Shown: in pieces, positions 1 through 8,317 of the stretch | How positions within the stretch are numbered: the stretch's first letter is position 1 | Layout: each line of letters starts with the position of its first letter | From: DASXMT01 sp963755985 | GTDB taxonomy: Bacteria > Actinomycetota > Acidimicrobiia > Acidimicrobiales > RAAP-2 | Assembly (NCBI GenBank): GCA_963755985.1 | Contig: CAVWLO010000002.1 | Span: 806,001-870,000, forward strand | Direction of reading: 5' to 3' | Length of the DNA stretch: 64,000 bases | Position numbers and translations under genes: made by a program | Notes under the pieces: model-generated | Seen by the model: the letters and a program-made list of their open reading frames with translations, nothing else | Told to the model about the DNA's origin: nothing | Databases searched by the model: none

Positions 1-620
1 GCGACAATGAGCAGGGCGACTACGAGCACGGCTCCGGCCAGCGCCCGGACATCGAGCTTGCTCGAGTAGAAGACGGCCAGTGCCACCACCGAGCCGATGT
101 CGTCGGCGACGGCCAGCGTCAACAGGAAGAGCCGGAGCCCGCTCGGTACCCGACGGCCGAGCAGGGCCAGAGCTCCGATGGCGAAGGCAATATCGGTGGC
201 CATCGGTATGCCCCACCCCCGGCTTCCGGGGAGGTGGTGGTTCACGACGACGTAGACCGCGGCCGCGCCGACCATGCCTCCGAGCGCGCCGACGACGGGG
301 GCGACCGCGGTCTTTCGGTCGGAGAGGGCTCCGTCCCGCCTCTCACGAGCGATCTCGAGCCCGACCACCAAGAAGAAGATGGTCATGATCCCGCCGTTGA
401 CCCAGCCCCGCACGGTCGTGAGACCGGAGAAGTCCCCGCTGCCCAGGCGGGCGCTGTGCTCCCACACCCGGTCGTAGGTGGCCTGCACCGGACTGTTGGC
501 CCATACCAGCGCGGCGACACCGGCCAGGGTCAGGACCACGCCCCCGGTGGCCTCGGACCCGAGCACCCGGCGCAGCGTGGAGCTGGCTTCGTCAGGGGTG
601 GCTGAGTCGGGCCCGGTCAT
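1..620 (-). CDS. nhaA: Na+/H+ antiporter NhaA, 3' end outside window
   Basis: Integral membrane antiporter that exchanges external protons for cytoplasmic sodium. The reading frame starts with ATG at 620 and runs off the left edge, giving about 206 residues of the usual 390-430. Family hallmarks are visible: TDIAF near residue 142, and the paired aspartates of AVADDIGS near residues 171-177, which are the ion-binding pair in this family. Several hydrophobic segments are present. The C-terminal half cannot be judged. Confidence 0.93.
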   Translation of the reverse strand, partial: MTGPDSATPDEASSTLRRVLGSEATGGVVLTLAGVAALVWANSPVQATYDRVWEHSARLGSGDFSGLTTVRGWVNGGIMTIFFLVVGLEIARERRDGALSDRKTAVAPVVGALGGMVGAAAVYVVVNHHLPGSRGWGIPMATDIAFAIGALALLGRRVPSGLRLFLLTLAVADDIGSVVALAVFYSSKLDVRALAGAVLVVALLIV

Positions 621-683
621 GACCCCTGAGCCTGCCCGATTCGGGGAGCGGCCGGGAGAGACCACTCCGGGCCGAGAGTCCGA

Positions 684-1090
684 CTACGAGCGCACGACAG
701 CCTGTGTCTGGGTGATATGGGCAACCAGCCGTCCGTCGTCGGTGATGGCCGTGTGGACCACGATGAGACGCCCGCCGACGTGCAGCGGCCGGGCCACGGT
801 CGGCGCCGCGCCCCGATCGACGCCACGGATGAAATTCGTCTTCGACTCGATGGTCGTCGTTGACGCGCCTTCGGAAGGGTTGACGGAGGCGCAGGCCCCG
901 ACCGTGTCGCCGAGGGTCAGCAGCGCTCCCCGTGCAGACGACGATTCGCCGTCCAGCGATCCTCGGACCAAGCGAGTCGACCTTCGACCGCATCGGGGGT
1001 GGCCACGACCAACTTCATGCCGCAAAACCGGGCAAAGGGCAGGGCGTCGAGCAGCGCCGACAGCCCGATCGCGGACAAGAGGTCCTCGTC
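684..1090 (-). pseudogene. PaaI-type hotdog thioesterase, frameshifted
   Basis: Hotdog-fold thioesterase, probably acting on acyl-CoA. The C-terminal 75 residues read GDTVGACASVN, then TTIESKTNFIRGVDRG and GGRLIVVHTAITDDGRLVAH in one frame. The N-terminal part (DEDLLSAIGLS, PFARFCGMKLVVATP) is in another. The frames join at the cccc run at 928-931: one more C would restore LHGGALLTLGD. The 5' end is unclear, because the continuous N-terminal frame has no convincing start before about 1090. This could be a real pseudogene or a homopolymer sequencing error. Confidence 0.75.
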
Positions 1091-1584
1091 GAACCTACGA
1101 CACCCCGCCGTCGCGCCGGGTGGTCACGACGCGGCCTGCATCTCCGGCACCACGCGGCTGTGGCCGTGTTGTCCCCGGGATGGACCAGACCCCCGCACAG
1201 TCCGCAGCGGTGGATCGTCGGCGAAGTGGTATCGGAGTTATCCATGGGGATCGCATCATGGCACATCGGCCCGTTGATCGACACCTGGGCCAAGGCGGCC
1301 CATCAGCCGCCGCCCCCACGGTGGGGGAAGACCCCGCTGGCCTGCCGGTGACCGGGGGAGGACGGTGTCCCGAAGCGGCCTCCGGCCCACGGCCAGAACA
1401 GTCCAGTGCGACCCATTCATGGTCATACCTGGTCAGGACGAGAAAGGGTCCTGCCCCGGAGCGCAGGTGGCGGGAACCGCGCTCACGGGGCAGAACAGAC
1501 TTAAACATTACCCCCGGGTACCGCCGTTTCGTACGCGGCTGGCTCGGAGCGGCTTGATGACGGCCGCCCGCCAGGGGACGGGCC
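1091..1584. other. Intergenic stretch without a secure gene
   Basis: No convincing coding region. A minus-strand frame between about 1255 and 1140 shows two CxxC-type pairs (CGLCGG and WCRRC about 20 residues apart), which could be a small zinc-ribbon protein, but its C-terminal part looks non-coding. A GC-rich hairpin with arms cccccac/gtggggg lies near 1313-1327. Confidence 0.35.
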
Positions 1585-1899
1585 CTACTTCGCCTTCTTG
1601 GTCACCAGCTTTGGAGCCGGGGCCTGACCATTCACGACCTTCTTGAACGAGGCGCCGGCCGCCACCCGAGGGGCCTTGGACGCCTTCACCTTGATGGCCT
1701 CACCGGTCTGCGGGTTGCGGCCGGTACGGGCCTTGCGATCCACCCGGTCGAACGAGACGAAGCCGGTGATGAGGACCTTTTCACCCTTCTTCACGGTCGC
1801 GGTCACCACATCCTCGGTGCCGTTCAGCACGGTGGCAACGGACCTGGCGTCGACTCCGGTGTGGGTCGAGACGGCGGCAATCAGTTCTGACTTGTTCAC
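1585..1899 (-). CDS. HU-family nucleoid DNA-binding protein
   Basis: Small basic protein of 104 residues that binds and bends DNA as a dimer. The GTG start at 1899 is chosen because AAGGAGAG lies about 8 bases upstream and the protein then begins with NKSELIAAV, as HU proteins do. The DNA-contacting arm RNPQTGE is at about residues 61-67. The C-terminus carries a short lysine/alanine tail (APAPKLVTKKAK), a minor actinobacterial-style extension. A longer in-frame start at 1959 has no ribosome site and adds non-conserved residues. Confidence 0.95.
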   Translation of the reverse strand: MNKSELIAAVSTHTGVDARSVATVLNGTEDVVTATVKKGEKVLITGFVSFDRVDRKARTGRNPQTGEAIKVKASKAPRVAAGASFKKVVNGQAPAPKLVTKKAK

Positions 1900-2004
1900 G
1901 GGGTGAGACTCTCCTTGAGGTGATGGGATGACGGACGGCCGTTGTTGCCGCCCCCCCATTGTGACCTCCCACGCCGGGCAACCGGGGGATTTGCGCCCTT
2001 TTGG

Positions 2005-3015
2005 CTAGGCGGCCGAGTTGAGGAGGTCGTTCAGCACATAGGACAGGAGCTCCTTGCCATGGTCCGAGGCGACAGCCACGTCGTCGGAAGTGACGGTGAT
2101 GCCGTTGAGGGATTGCATGCGCAGGACGTCACCGTCGGCCCGTGTGTTGGGGAAGATCCCCGAGAAGGAGACGCCGAGGTCTTCGAGGCGGCCGGCCACC
2201 AGGGCCGTGGCCGGGTTGTCCAGGGGCAGGTCGAGATAGAGGGCGGCGATGCCCCGGCCGAACAGGCGACGACGGATCGCGCCCACTGCGGGCAGCAGGT
2301 CGGCGCCGGGCTCCGCCGCAGTGAGCACGGCCAGGTTGTGGTCGGCCTGGACCGCGGTGTGGACGTGAGAGTGCGACGACAATCGAAAGCGGGAGGGTGG
2401 CTCGGCCAACCGGCCGCGAAGACCGCAGACCCTGATGATCTGGTGCACCGCGTCCCGATGGCGGGGAGGCACGTACACCGGCCGGGTGTGCCCCGGGTTC
2501 ATCTTCAAATAGAAGAGCGCGGCCGACTGACGGCCGGCCAGCACGGCGGAGGCGGCATTGTTCGAGACCGATTCGGGAATCCAACCAAGGAGGAAGCCCG
2601 TCTCGTGCGCCCCGAGCTCGACGTTGGCCCGTTCGCTGTACGGGTGGGCGGCAGTGGCCTCGCTGTACATGCCGGCCATCCCGTGGCTTCGGCCCCACCG
2701 GGCCAGGGCCCGCTTGACCTCGGTGAAGAGATGATGGCCCCGGGCCGCCGGCACGGTGATGGCCTGGCCGGCATGGCCGACGAGGTCCCGGCGACTGTGA
2801 CGGCTGAGCCCGGCGTGACAGAGCAGGGTCCCGTCGGCCGCCTCGGCCACACAGGCCACGAAGCGGCCGTCGGCAATGCGTCGCCCGACCTCGGCCGCGT
2901 CGTAACACCATGGCGCGTCGTAGGTCTCGCCATAGGCCACCCGTATGGCCTCAGCGAGGAGGGCCCCCTCTTCGGGGGCGAGAAACCTGATCCGTACCTC
3001 ACTGAAGTCGGTCAC
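2005..3015 (-). CDS. GNAT-like acetyltransferase domain protein
   Basis: Cytosolic protein of 336 residues with a GTG start. The N-terminal half has the layout of a GNAT fold: FVACVAEAADGTLLCHAG, then ITVPAARGHHLFTEVKRAL, then a segment ending HETGFLLGWIP. This resembles the acetyltransferase-like domain found beside RsbW-type kinases in actinobacteria. The C-terminal half (from about residue 200) is a second alpha/beta region with a LYLDLPLDNPAT segment. The substrate cannot be inferred. It stands alone, downstream of nothing on its strand. Confidence 0.65.
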   Translation of the reverse strand: MTDFSEVRIRFLAPEEGALLAEAIRVAYGETYDAPWCYDAAEVGRRIADGRFVACVAEAADGTLLCHAGLSRHSRRDLVGHAGQAITVPAARGHHLFTEVKRALARWGRSHGMAGMYSEATAAHPYSERANVELGAHETGFLLGWIPESVSNNAASAVLAGRQSAALFYLKMNPGHTRPVYVPPRHRDAVHQIIRVCGLRGRLAEPPSRFRLSSHSHVHTAVQADHNLAVLTAAEPGADLLPAVGAIRRRLFGRGIAALYLDLPLDNPATALVAGRLEDLGVSFSGIFPNTRADGDVLRMQSLNGITVTSDDVAVASDHGKELLSYVLNDLLNSAA

Positions 3016-3077
3016 GGGGACCCTGGAGGCCTGCTCGATTCCACCGGGCCGAGTGTAGGCCCTCGAGCCCAGGTGAC

Positions 3078-3589
3078 ATGAGGGCTCCCTGTGAGGAATC
3101 AGCCGACCTGACCCCGGTCGGCTCGCTCTCGGGCCTGCTCATCGGCATCGTCGTGCTCTTCGTCGTCGGGCTGACCGTGACTGGGTTCGCGCCATGGCCT
3201 GCGCCGTTTCTCCTCTCGGTGCCGTGTTCATCGTCGACCAGGTGGCCAAGCCCCTCATCCACCGCCATATCGGCGCTGCTGTCGGCTCCTACCCGTCCGG
3301 GACGGTGACGGTAGTGGCCGCCCTGGCGGCAGGCGCCGTGCAGGTGACGCCGCCGATGGCCCGGGCGGCGACGGTTGTCCTGGCTGCTGCCCTGGTGGTC
3401 GGCATCTGTGCCGCGGTGGTCGGCCTCCGCTGGCACTACCCCACCAACGCCCTCGGTGGGGCCTGCGTCGGTGTGGGCGCCGTTTTGTTCCTCGGCGCCC
3501 TGGCCCACTTGCCCTGGGTCATCGGCGCCCGGATGGGATGGGCCCACCAGGCCCCCGCCGGCGAACACCTGTCGGCACGCTGGACCTAG
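3078..3589 (+). CDS. PAP2-superfamily membrane phosphatase, N-terminus possibly frameshifted
   Basis: The frame ending at 3589 (ATG at 3194, 131 residues) contains AKPLIHRHIG, SYPSGT and, after a hydrophobic stretch, RWHYPTNALGG. These match the KxxxxxxRP, PSGH and SRxxxxxHxxxD regions of type-2 phosphatidic acid phosphatases. In the second motif the usual catalytic His is Thr (SGT). A hydrophobic segment that would suit the missing N-terminus (GLLIGIVVLFVVGLTVTG) sits in the neighbouring frame from 3078. An indel between about 3160 and 3230 is therefore suspected. Confidence 0.6.
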
Positions 3590-3734
3590 GCGACCATCAC
3601 GCCCACTGACGCGTGACCCTCGGACGGGTCCGTCGGGCCGCTCGGGCCCGGGCCGGTCACGGCCGCCGCAACCTGGGCCAGGGGGGCCGTCGTGTCGTTT
3701 GACCCCCGGCGGGGGCCGTCGTAGGGTCGTTCCG

Positions 3735-3865
3735 CTCCGTGGATTGCGGAGTGGTGCACTGTGCAGCGAAGTCCGGTGAGATCCCGGCACTGTCCCGCAA
3801 CGGTGAAGCCCCTCAGGGGGACGAGTCCGGTCGCCTCGCGGTGCGCCAACGATGCCGGCTCCCGA
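3735..3865 (+). promoter_or_regulatory. Cobalamin riboswitch
   Basis: The stretch gaagtccggtgagatcccgg, then cactgtcccgcaacggtga, then gacgagtccggtcgcctcgc matches the conserved core and B12 box of the cobalamin riboswitch. It lies about 160 bases before a cobalt/nickel transporter gene on the same strand, a standard target. When adenosylcobalamin is bound, expression of the transporter should drop. The exact outer helices were not folded. Confidence 0.9.
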
Positions 3866-4023
3866 AGGAGGGGTGGTTCGTGAGGCTCTGGACCGAGATC
3901 GTGGGCCTACCGGGATGCCATCGGCGCCCGAAGGCAGCTCCGTCGTGATGGGCAGCGCGGTGGCCCGCGCCCGTCGGGTCAGACACGCGGTCGACATCGA
4001 GGGAGTGGGTTCGTCTCGGCGGC

Positions 4024-5082
4024 ATGGCCGCCGTGGTCGTGCTCGTCAACGTGTTGGGCTGGGCCATCTTCGTCCTGGCCGTCGTGCCCCAGCACTACCA
4101 CTACAAGGGTCTGGGCATCGGCATCGGGCTGGGCGTCACGGCCTGGACCCTGGGGATGCGCCACGCCTTCGACGCCGACCACATCTCGGCCATCGACAAC
4201 GTGACCCGGAAGCTGATGACGGACGGCCGGCGACCCTTGGGCACCGGCTTCTTCTTCGCCGTCGGCCACTCGACCGTGATCGTACTGGTCGGGGTGGGGC
4301 TCTCCATTGCCGCCAAAGCGGTCTTCGGGGCCGTGGTCGACCCGAGCTCCGGCTACGAGACGGTGGGAGGGGTCGTGGGGACGTCACTGGCCGCCTCCTT
4401 CTTGTACCTCATCGCCTTGTTGAACATCGTCGTCCTGGCCGGGATCGTCAAGGTATTCCGCGACATGCGCCGGGGCCTCTATGACGAAGAGGAACTGGAG
4501 CGCCAACTGCAGGCCCGCGGCCTCATGTACCGATTCTTCGGCCGGTTCATGCGCTCGATCAACCACACCTGGCAGATGCTCTTCGTGGGCCTCATCTTCG
4601 GCATCGGGTTCGATACGGCGACCGAGGTACTGTTGCTGGCGGCCACTGCCGCCGCGGCCACCGAGGGGCTGCCTTGGTATGCCGTGCTGGCCATGCCGTT
4701 GCTGTTCTCGGGCGGGCTGATGCTCTTCGACAGCCTGGACGGCTGTTTCATGAACTTCGCCTATGGGTGGGCCTTCGCCCGGCCCGTCCGCAAGGTGTAC
4801 TACAACCTGGTCATCACCGGACTCTCCATCGGCGCCGCGTTCCTCATCGGCACCATCGAGATCGTGGGCCTGCTCACGGCCGAGCTCCACCTGCACGGCG
4901 GGTTCTGGGACTTCATGGCCAACTTTGACATCAACAAGGCCGGTTTCATCATCGTGGGTCTGTTCCTGGTGATCTGGGTTGCGGCCCTCGCCGTGTGGAA
5001 GTACGCCGGTATCGAGTCCCGCTGGGAAGCTGCCGCCGCGGCCAGCCCGGACGCACGGCTCGAGGAGGCGCCGATCCGGTAG
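4024..5082 (+). CDS. NiCoT-family nickel/cobalt transporter
   Basis: Membrane permease of 352 residues, HoxN/NixA family. The signature RHAFDADHISAIDN is at residues 46-59, GHST at 81-84, and GIGFDTATE near residue 195. Multiple hydrophobic helices follow. The upstream B12 riboswitch implies cobalt uptake for cobalamin synthesis rather than nickel supply; this is inference. No start codon exists between an upstream in-frame stop (3946) and 4024, although the family usually has about 10 more N-terminal residues and matching ones (REWVRLGG) are encoded just upstream. An unnoticed indel or non-standard start is possible. Confidence 0.92.
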   Translation: MAAVVVLVNVLGWAIFVLAVVPQHYHYKGLGIGIGLGVTAWTLGMRHAFDADHISAIDNVTRKLMTDGRRPLGTGFFFAVGHSTVIVLVGVGLSIAAKAVFGAVVDPSSGYETVGGVVGTSLAASFLYLIALLNIVVLAGIVKVFRDMRRGLYDEEELERQLQARGLMYRFFGRFMRSINHTWQMLFVGLIFGIGFDTATEVLLLAATAAAATEGLPWYAVLAMPLLFSGGLMLFDSLDGCFMNFAYGWAFARPVRKVYYNLVITGLSIGAAFLIGTIEIVGLLTAELHLHGGFWDFMANFDINKAGFIIVGLFLVIWVAALAVWKYAGIESRWEAAAAASPDARLEEAPIR

Positions 5083-5090
5083 TCGCCCGA

Positions 5091-6047
5091 TCAGGCGTCG
5101 GTCAGGGCCGCCCACAAGGCCCGGTACGACGGGTAGGTCAGCTCGGCGGTGACATAGCCGGCCCGCTCGAGCTCGGTATGGAAGCGAGGCAGATTGCGCC
5201 AGGGGATGCCCATGTCGACGTGATGGGCCAGGTGCCATCCGGTGTTGTAGGGAACGAGCCAGAACCGGGCGGGCCAGGACTGGTGGACGGCGTGAGTGGT
5301 CACCCGCCGATCGGCGCCCGCCTCCATCCCACCGTGCTCGGCGATGGCCCGCAACCGGTTGAGCACTCGCCACTGGGTCATCCACGGCAGCCACCAGAGC
5401 AGGGGGTAGATCCACCATCGTCCCGTCGCCACCCAGGCGACCGCCCACATCAGCACCTGGACGCCCAGGATCGACAGACCCACCCGTTGGGAGGCCGCAA
5501 CCCGCACGGACAAGATGAGGGGCTTGAAGTTCTTCCAGCCGGAGATGCCGACCCCGTCGCGCAAGAGCCGCCGGCAGAGATCGCGACGCGTGCACGGATA
5601 GCCGCCGTAGAAGGACAGGTCCGGCTCCTCGGGACCGAATTCCTGGCGGTGATGGGCGATGTGGCCCCGCCGGTAGAGATCGATCGGGGTGAAGGCCGGG
5701 TAGGCGATCAGCCAGGTGCCCACGAAGTCGTTCACCCGCTTGTCGGTGAAGAGCAGCTTGTGGGCGGCCTCGTGCATGAGGATGGCGAATCGGACATAGA
5801 GCGGCCCCATCACGACAAAGGCCGTCACGTACAGGGCGATGTTGTCGACCCACACGGCCAGGGCCACGACGGCGACCACCCAGAACCACAGGGACACGAC
5901 CGACAGGGCATTGCCGCGGTCATCGATGCGTCGCATGGCTGGGCGCAGCCCGGGAGCCCACATGCCGTTGGCCAGCAAGCGGTCGGTGGGCAGCACATCG
6001 GGCCGGGTGGCCCGGGCCGGGACGACCGAGGTGCGCATGCCCCGCAT
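5091..6047 (-). CDS. Membrane fatty acid desaturase
   Basis: Di-iron membrane desaturase/hydroxylase family, 318 residues from ATG 6047 (or 315 from 6038). Three histidine boxes are visible: HEAAH at about 92-96, HIAHH at 129-133 and HLAHH at 272-276, with hydrophobic segments between them. It is transcribed divergently from the PaaX-type regulator gene at 6066, and the 18-base gap is a palindrome, so regulation by that repressor is likely. A long read-through frame upstream is the shadow of the regulator gene. Confidence 0.9.
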   Translation of the reverse strand: MRGMRTSVVPARATRPDVLPTDRLLANGMWAPGLRPAMRRIDDRGNALSVVSLWFWVVAVVALAVWVDNIALYVTAFVVMGPLYVRFAILMHEAAHKLLFTDKRVNDFVGTWLIAYPAFTPIDLYRRGHIAHHRQEFGPEEPDLSFYGGYPCTRRDLCRRLLRDGVGISGWKNFKPLILSVRVAASQRVGLSILGVQVLMWAVAWVATGRWWIYPLLWWLPWMTQWRVLNRLRAIAEHGGMEAGADRRVTTHAVHQSWPARFWLVPYNTGWHLAHHVDMGIPWRNLPRFHTELERAGYVTAELTYPSYRALWAALTDA

Positions 6048-6085
6048 ATTACAGTATCTACCCAGATGGTGGATACTGGTAATAG
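6042..6085. promoter_or_regulatory. Palindromic operator between desaturase and PaaX-type regulator
   Basis: An imperfect inverted repeat: the left arm tattacagtatctacc (6046-6061) pairs with the right arm ggtggatactggtaata (6069-6085), with one bulged base and one mismatch. The right arm covers the first codons of the regulator gene and the left arm abuts the desaturase start, so one bound repressor could block both genes. Confidence 0.6.
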
Positions 6086-6815
6086 GCAATTGACGGCCCG
6101 GTCCGTGCTGGCGAGCACCCTCCTCGGCGCCGACCCGCCAGAGCTGCCGGTCGCCCACCTGGTCGAGTTGTCCTCCCTGTTCGGCGTCAACGCCAACCGG
6201 GCCCGTGTGGCCCTGAGCCGCATGGTCACCGCCGGCGAGGTGACGACAGACGGAACAGGCCGGTACCGCCTGTCGGGCCATCTCCTCGACCGGCAGCGCC
6301 GCCAGAACGCCAGCCGGTCGGGACGCACCCTGCGGTGGCGAGGCAACTGGCTGGTGGTGGTGATCACGACCTCGGGGAGCACGGCCGAGGTTCGCCACTA
6401 CCGGCGCAGGGCGCTGACCTTCGCCCGGCTGGCCGAGCTGCGCGAGGGGGTGTGGCTCCGCCCTGACAACCTCGACATCGAGCTCCCCGCCGACCTCGGA
6501 CCCGACATCACCCGGTTGTCGGCCCGCTCCGATGATCCCGACGAGGTGGTCAACAGGTTGTGGCCGACGGCGGCGTGGGCCGAGCGGGCCGAGGTCCTCT
6601 GCGGCCAGCTCGCCGCCTGCCCACCCCGGGACTGGACCGACCTGGAGCCTGGGTTCGTGCTGTCGGCCAGCGTCCTCCGCCACTTCCAGGCTGATCCCCT
6701 CCTCCCCGCCGAGCTGCTCCCGGCCGACTGGCCGGGCGAGCGCCTGCGCGCCGTCTACGACGAATGGGATGCCCGCTACCGCCAGGTTCTGGCCGACTGG
6801 GCTCCGTCGGCGTGA
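6066..6815 (+). CDS. PaaX-family transcriptional regulator
   Basis: Repressor of 249 residues. An N-terminal winged-helix region (LFGVNANRARVALSRMVTAG) recognises DNA. The middle RWRGNWLVVVITTS and the C-terminal FVLSASVLRHFQADPLLPAELLP-type block are typical of PaaX, which senses aryl-CoA thioesters in the phenylacetate pathway. Here the partner gene is a desaturase, so an acyl-CoA signal is a reasonable guess. The ATG at 6066 lies inside the operator palindrome. No Shine-Dalgarno sequence is obvious, which suggests a leaderless or near-leaderless transcript. Confidence 0.87.
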   Translation: MVDTGNRQLTARSVLASTLLGADPPELPVAHLVELSSLFGVNANRARVALSRMVTAGEVTTDGTGRYRLSGHLLDRQRRQNASRSGRTLRWRGNWLVVVITTSGSTAEVRHYRRRALTFARLAELREGVWLRPDNLDIELPADLGPDITRLSARSDDPDEVVNRLWPTAAWAERAEVLCGQLAACPPRDWTDLEPGFVLSASVLRHFQADPLLPAELLPADWPGERLRAVYDEWDARYRQVLADWAPSA

Positions 6816-6945
6816 CTGGCCCACATCACCGGTTGACGTCACCCGTCGACCAATCTGCCCAAGGCAGGACGGGGCCCGCGCCTGGTCCCCCCCGACCCGA
6901 CCTGTGGCTTCGACCGCGGTCTCTTCGTTGTTGCCGGGGGTTACC

Positions 6946-8121
6946 GTGCTGACCATGGTCCCAGCGGAGGTAGGCCAACGGGTGGCCTTGGTCACCGCGT
7001 CGCTGGTGATGGCCGCCTCCAGCCTGGCCATCGGTCAACCGGCGGCGGGGGCTCTCGGTGCCCTGCCCCGGACCGACGCCGCCGGGGTGGTGTGGTTGTG
7101 CCGCCCGGGCATCGCCGCCAATCCCTGCACCGCCAACCTGGCCACTACCGTTGTGACCTCGAGCGGGTCGACGTCCGTCCAGCGCGTTCGCCCGGCACCG
7201 GATCCGCCGTTTGACTGCTTTTACGCGTACCCAACCGTCAGCAGCGAACCAGAGCCGAATGCCGACCTGACCGTGCAGCCGGCCGAGACCGCCGTTGCCG
7301 TCGAGCAGGCATCGCGCTTCTCCCAGGTCTGCCGGGTCTGGGCACCGATGTACCGCCAGGTCACCGTGGCCGGTGTGGCCCAGGGGCTTGCTGGGCAGGA
7401 GGAGACGACAGCCGTTGCCTACCGGAGCCTCCTCGCCGGTTGGCGTGACTATCTCGACCACTACAACAAGAAGCGCCCCATCGTCCTCATCGGGCACTCC
7501 CAGGGTGCGGCGATGCTGATCAAACTGATGCAGAGCCAGATCGATCCGAGCCCTCGGCTCCGCCGGCGCCTGGTGTCGGCCATCATCCTCGGGGGCAACG
7601 TCACCGTCCCGACCGGGGCGGCGGTCGGGGGAAGCTTCCGGCACATCCCCATCTGCCGGGCGGCCTCACAGACCGGTTGTGTCATCGCCTACTCGTCCTT
7701 CCCGTCACAGCCGCCCACGGCCAGCGTCTTCGGCCGACCAGGTCAAGGGGTCAGCCTCCAGTCAGGCCAGACTCGGACGACAGGCGTGCAGGTCGTGTGC
7801 GTGAACCCTGCTTCGCTCGCCGGTGGCGCCGGTCAGCTCGAGCCGTACTTTGCCCTGACCGCCGCGGAGCGGGGCCACGTGGGGGTGGGGACACGGTGGG
7901 TCGAATACCCAGGCCTGTACTCGGCCAATTGCGAGAGCGCCGACGGCGCCACCTGGCTCCAGGTGAACGACCTGGGGACGGCCGCCGATCCGAGACCCCG
8001 GGTCTCCGAGTCGCTCGGCCCAACGTGGGGATTCCATCTGGTGGACGTCAACCTCGGCCTGGGCAACCTGGTCACCGACGTGGCGACCGAGGAGCACGCC
8101 TTCTTGGCCGCCTCACGCTGA
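6946..8121 (+). CDS. Secreted DUF3089-type alpha/beta hydrolase
   Basis: A protein of about 391 residues with an N-terminal signal sequence (VALVTASLVMAASSLAIG). The nucleophile elbow GHSQG is at about residues 180-184 (counted from the ATG at 6955). It is preceded by the family block DCFYAYPTVSSEPEPNADL and CRVWAPMYRQVT, and followed by ILGGNVTVPTGAAVGG and CVIAYSSF. These belong to the DUF3089 lipase-like family of actinobacteria; the substrate is unknown. The start is either GTG 6946 or ATG 6955. Confidence 0.85.
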   Translation: MLTMVPAEVGQRVALVTASLVMAASSLAIGQPAAGALGALPRTDAAGVVWLCRPGIAANPCTANLATTVVTSSGSTSVQRVRPAPDPPFDCFYAYPTVSSEPEPNADLTVQPAETAVAVEQASRFSQVCRVWAPMYRQVTVAGVAQGLAGQEETTAVAYRSLLAGWRDYLDHYNKKRPIVLIGHSQGAAMLIKLMQSQIDPSPRLRRRLVSAIILGGNVTVPTGAAVGGSFRHIPICRAASQTGCVIAYSSFPSQPPTASVFGRPGQGVSLQSGQTRTTGVQVVCVNPASLAGGAGQLEPYFALTAAERGHVGVGTRWVEYPGLYSANCESADGATWLQVNDLGTAADPRPRVSESLGPTWGFHLVDVNLGLGNLVTDVATEEHAFLAASR

Positions 8122-8317
8122 GTCAGGCGAGGTCCGCTCCGAGTCGATAGGAGCGGCCGGATTCTCCGTGTGCCGGAATCCCGCGCCCCAGGCAAGCCGG
8201 GACGACCAGGAAGGCCGGCCGAAGCGTGTAATAGATTTGCGTCTCGCCACTCCGGATGTGGCCGTACCCGCGTGCGCCAGCTGGTCGGCGCCTCAACCAG
8301 AATTCGACAGGGGGAAC

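Noticed and set aside
4384..5889. A 501-codon minus frame opposite the NiCoT transporter and desaturase
   Set aside because: Low-complexity Arg/Gly-rich antisense shadow of two well-supported genes.
4995..6065. Long plus-strand extension upstream of the PaaX-type gene
   Set aside because: Antisense to the desaturase and without family resemblance; the regulator starts at 6066.
5091..7031. A 646-codon minus frame through the desaturase and beyond
   Set aside because: Only the 318 C-terminal codons are the desaturase; the upstream part is the antisense shadow of the PaaX-type gene.
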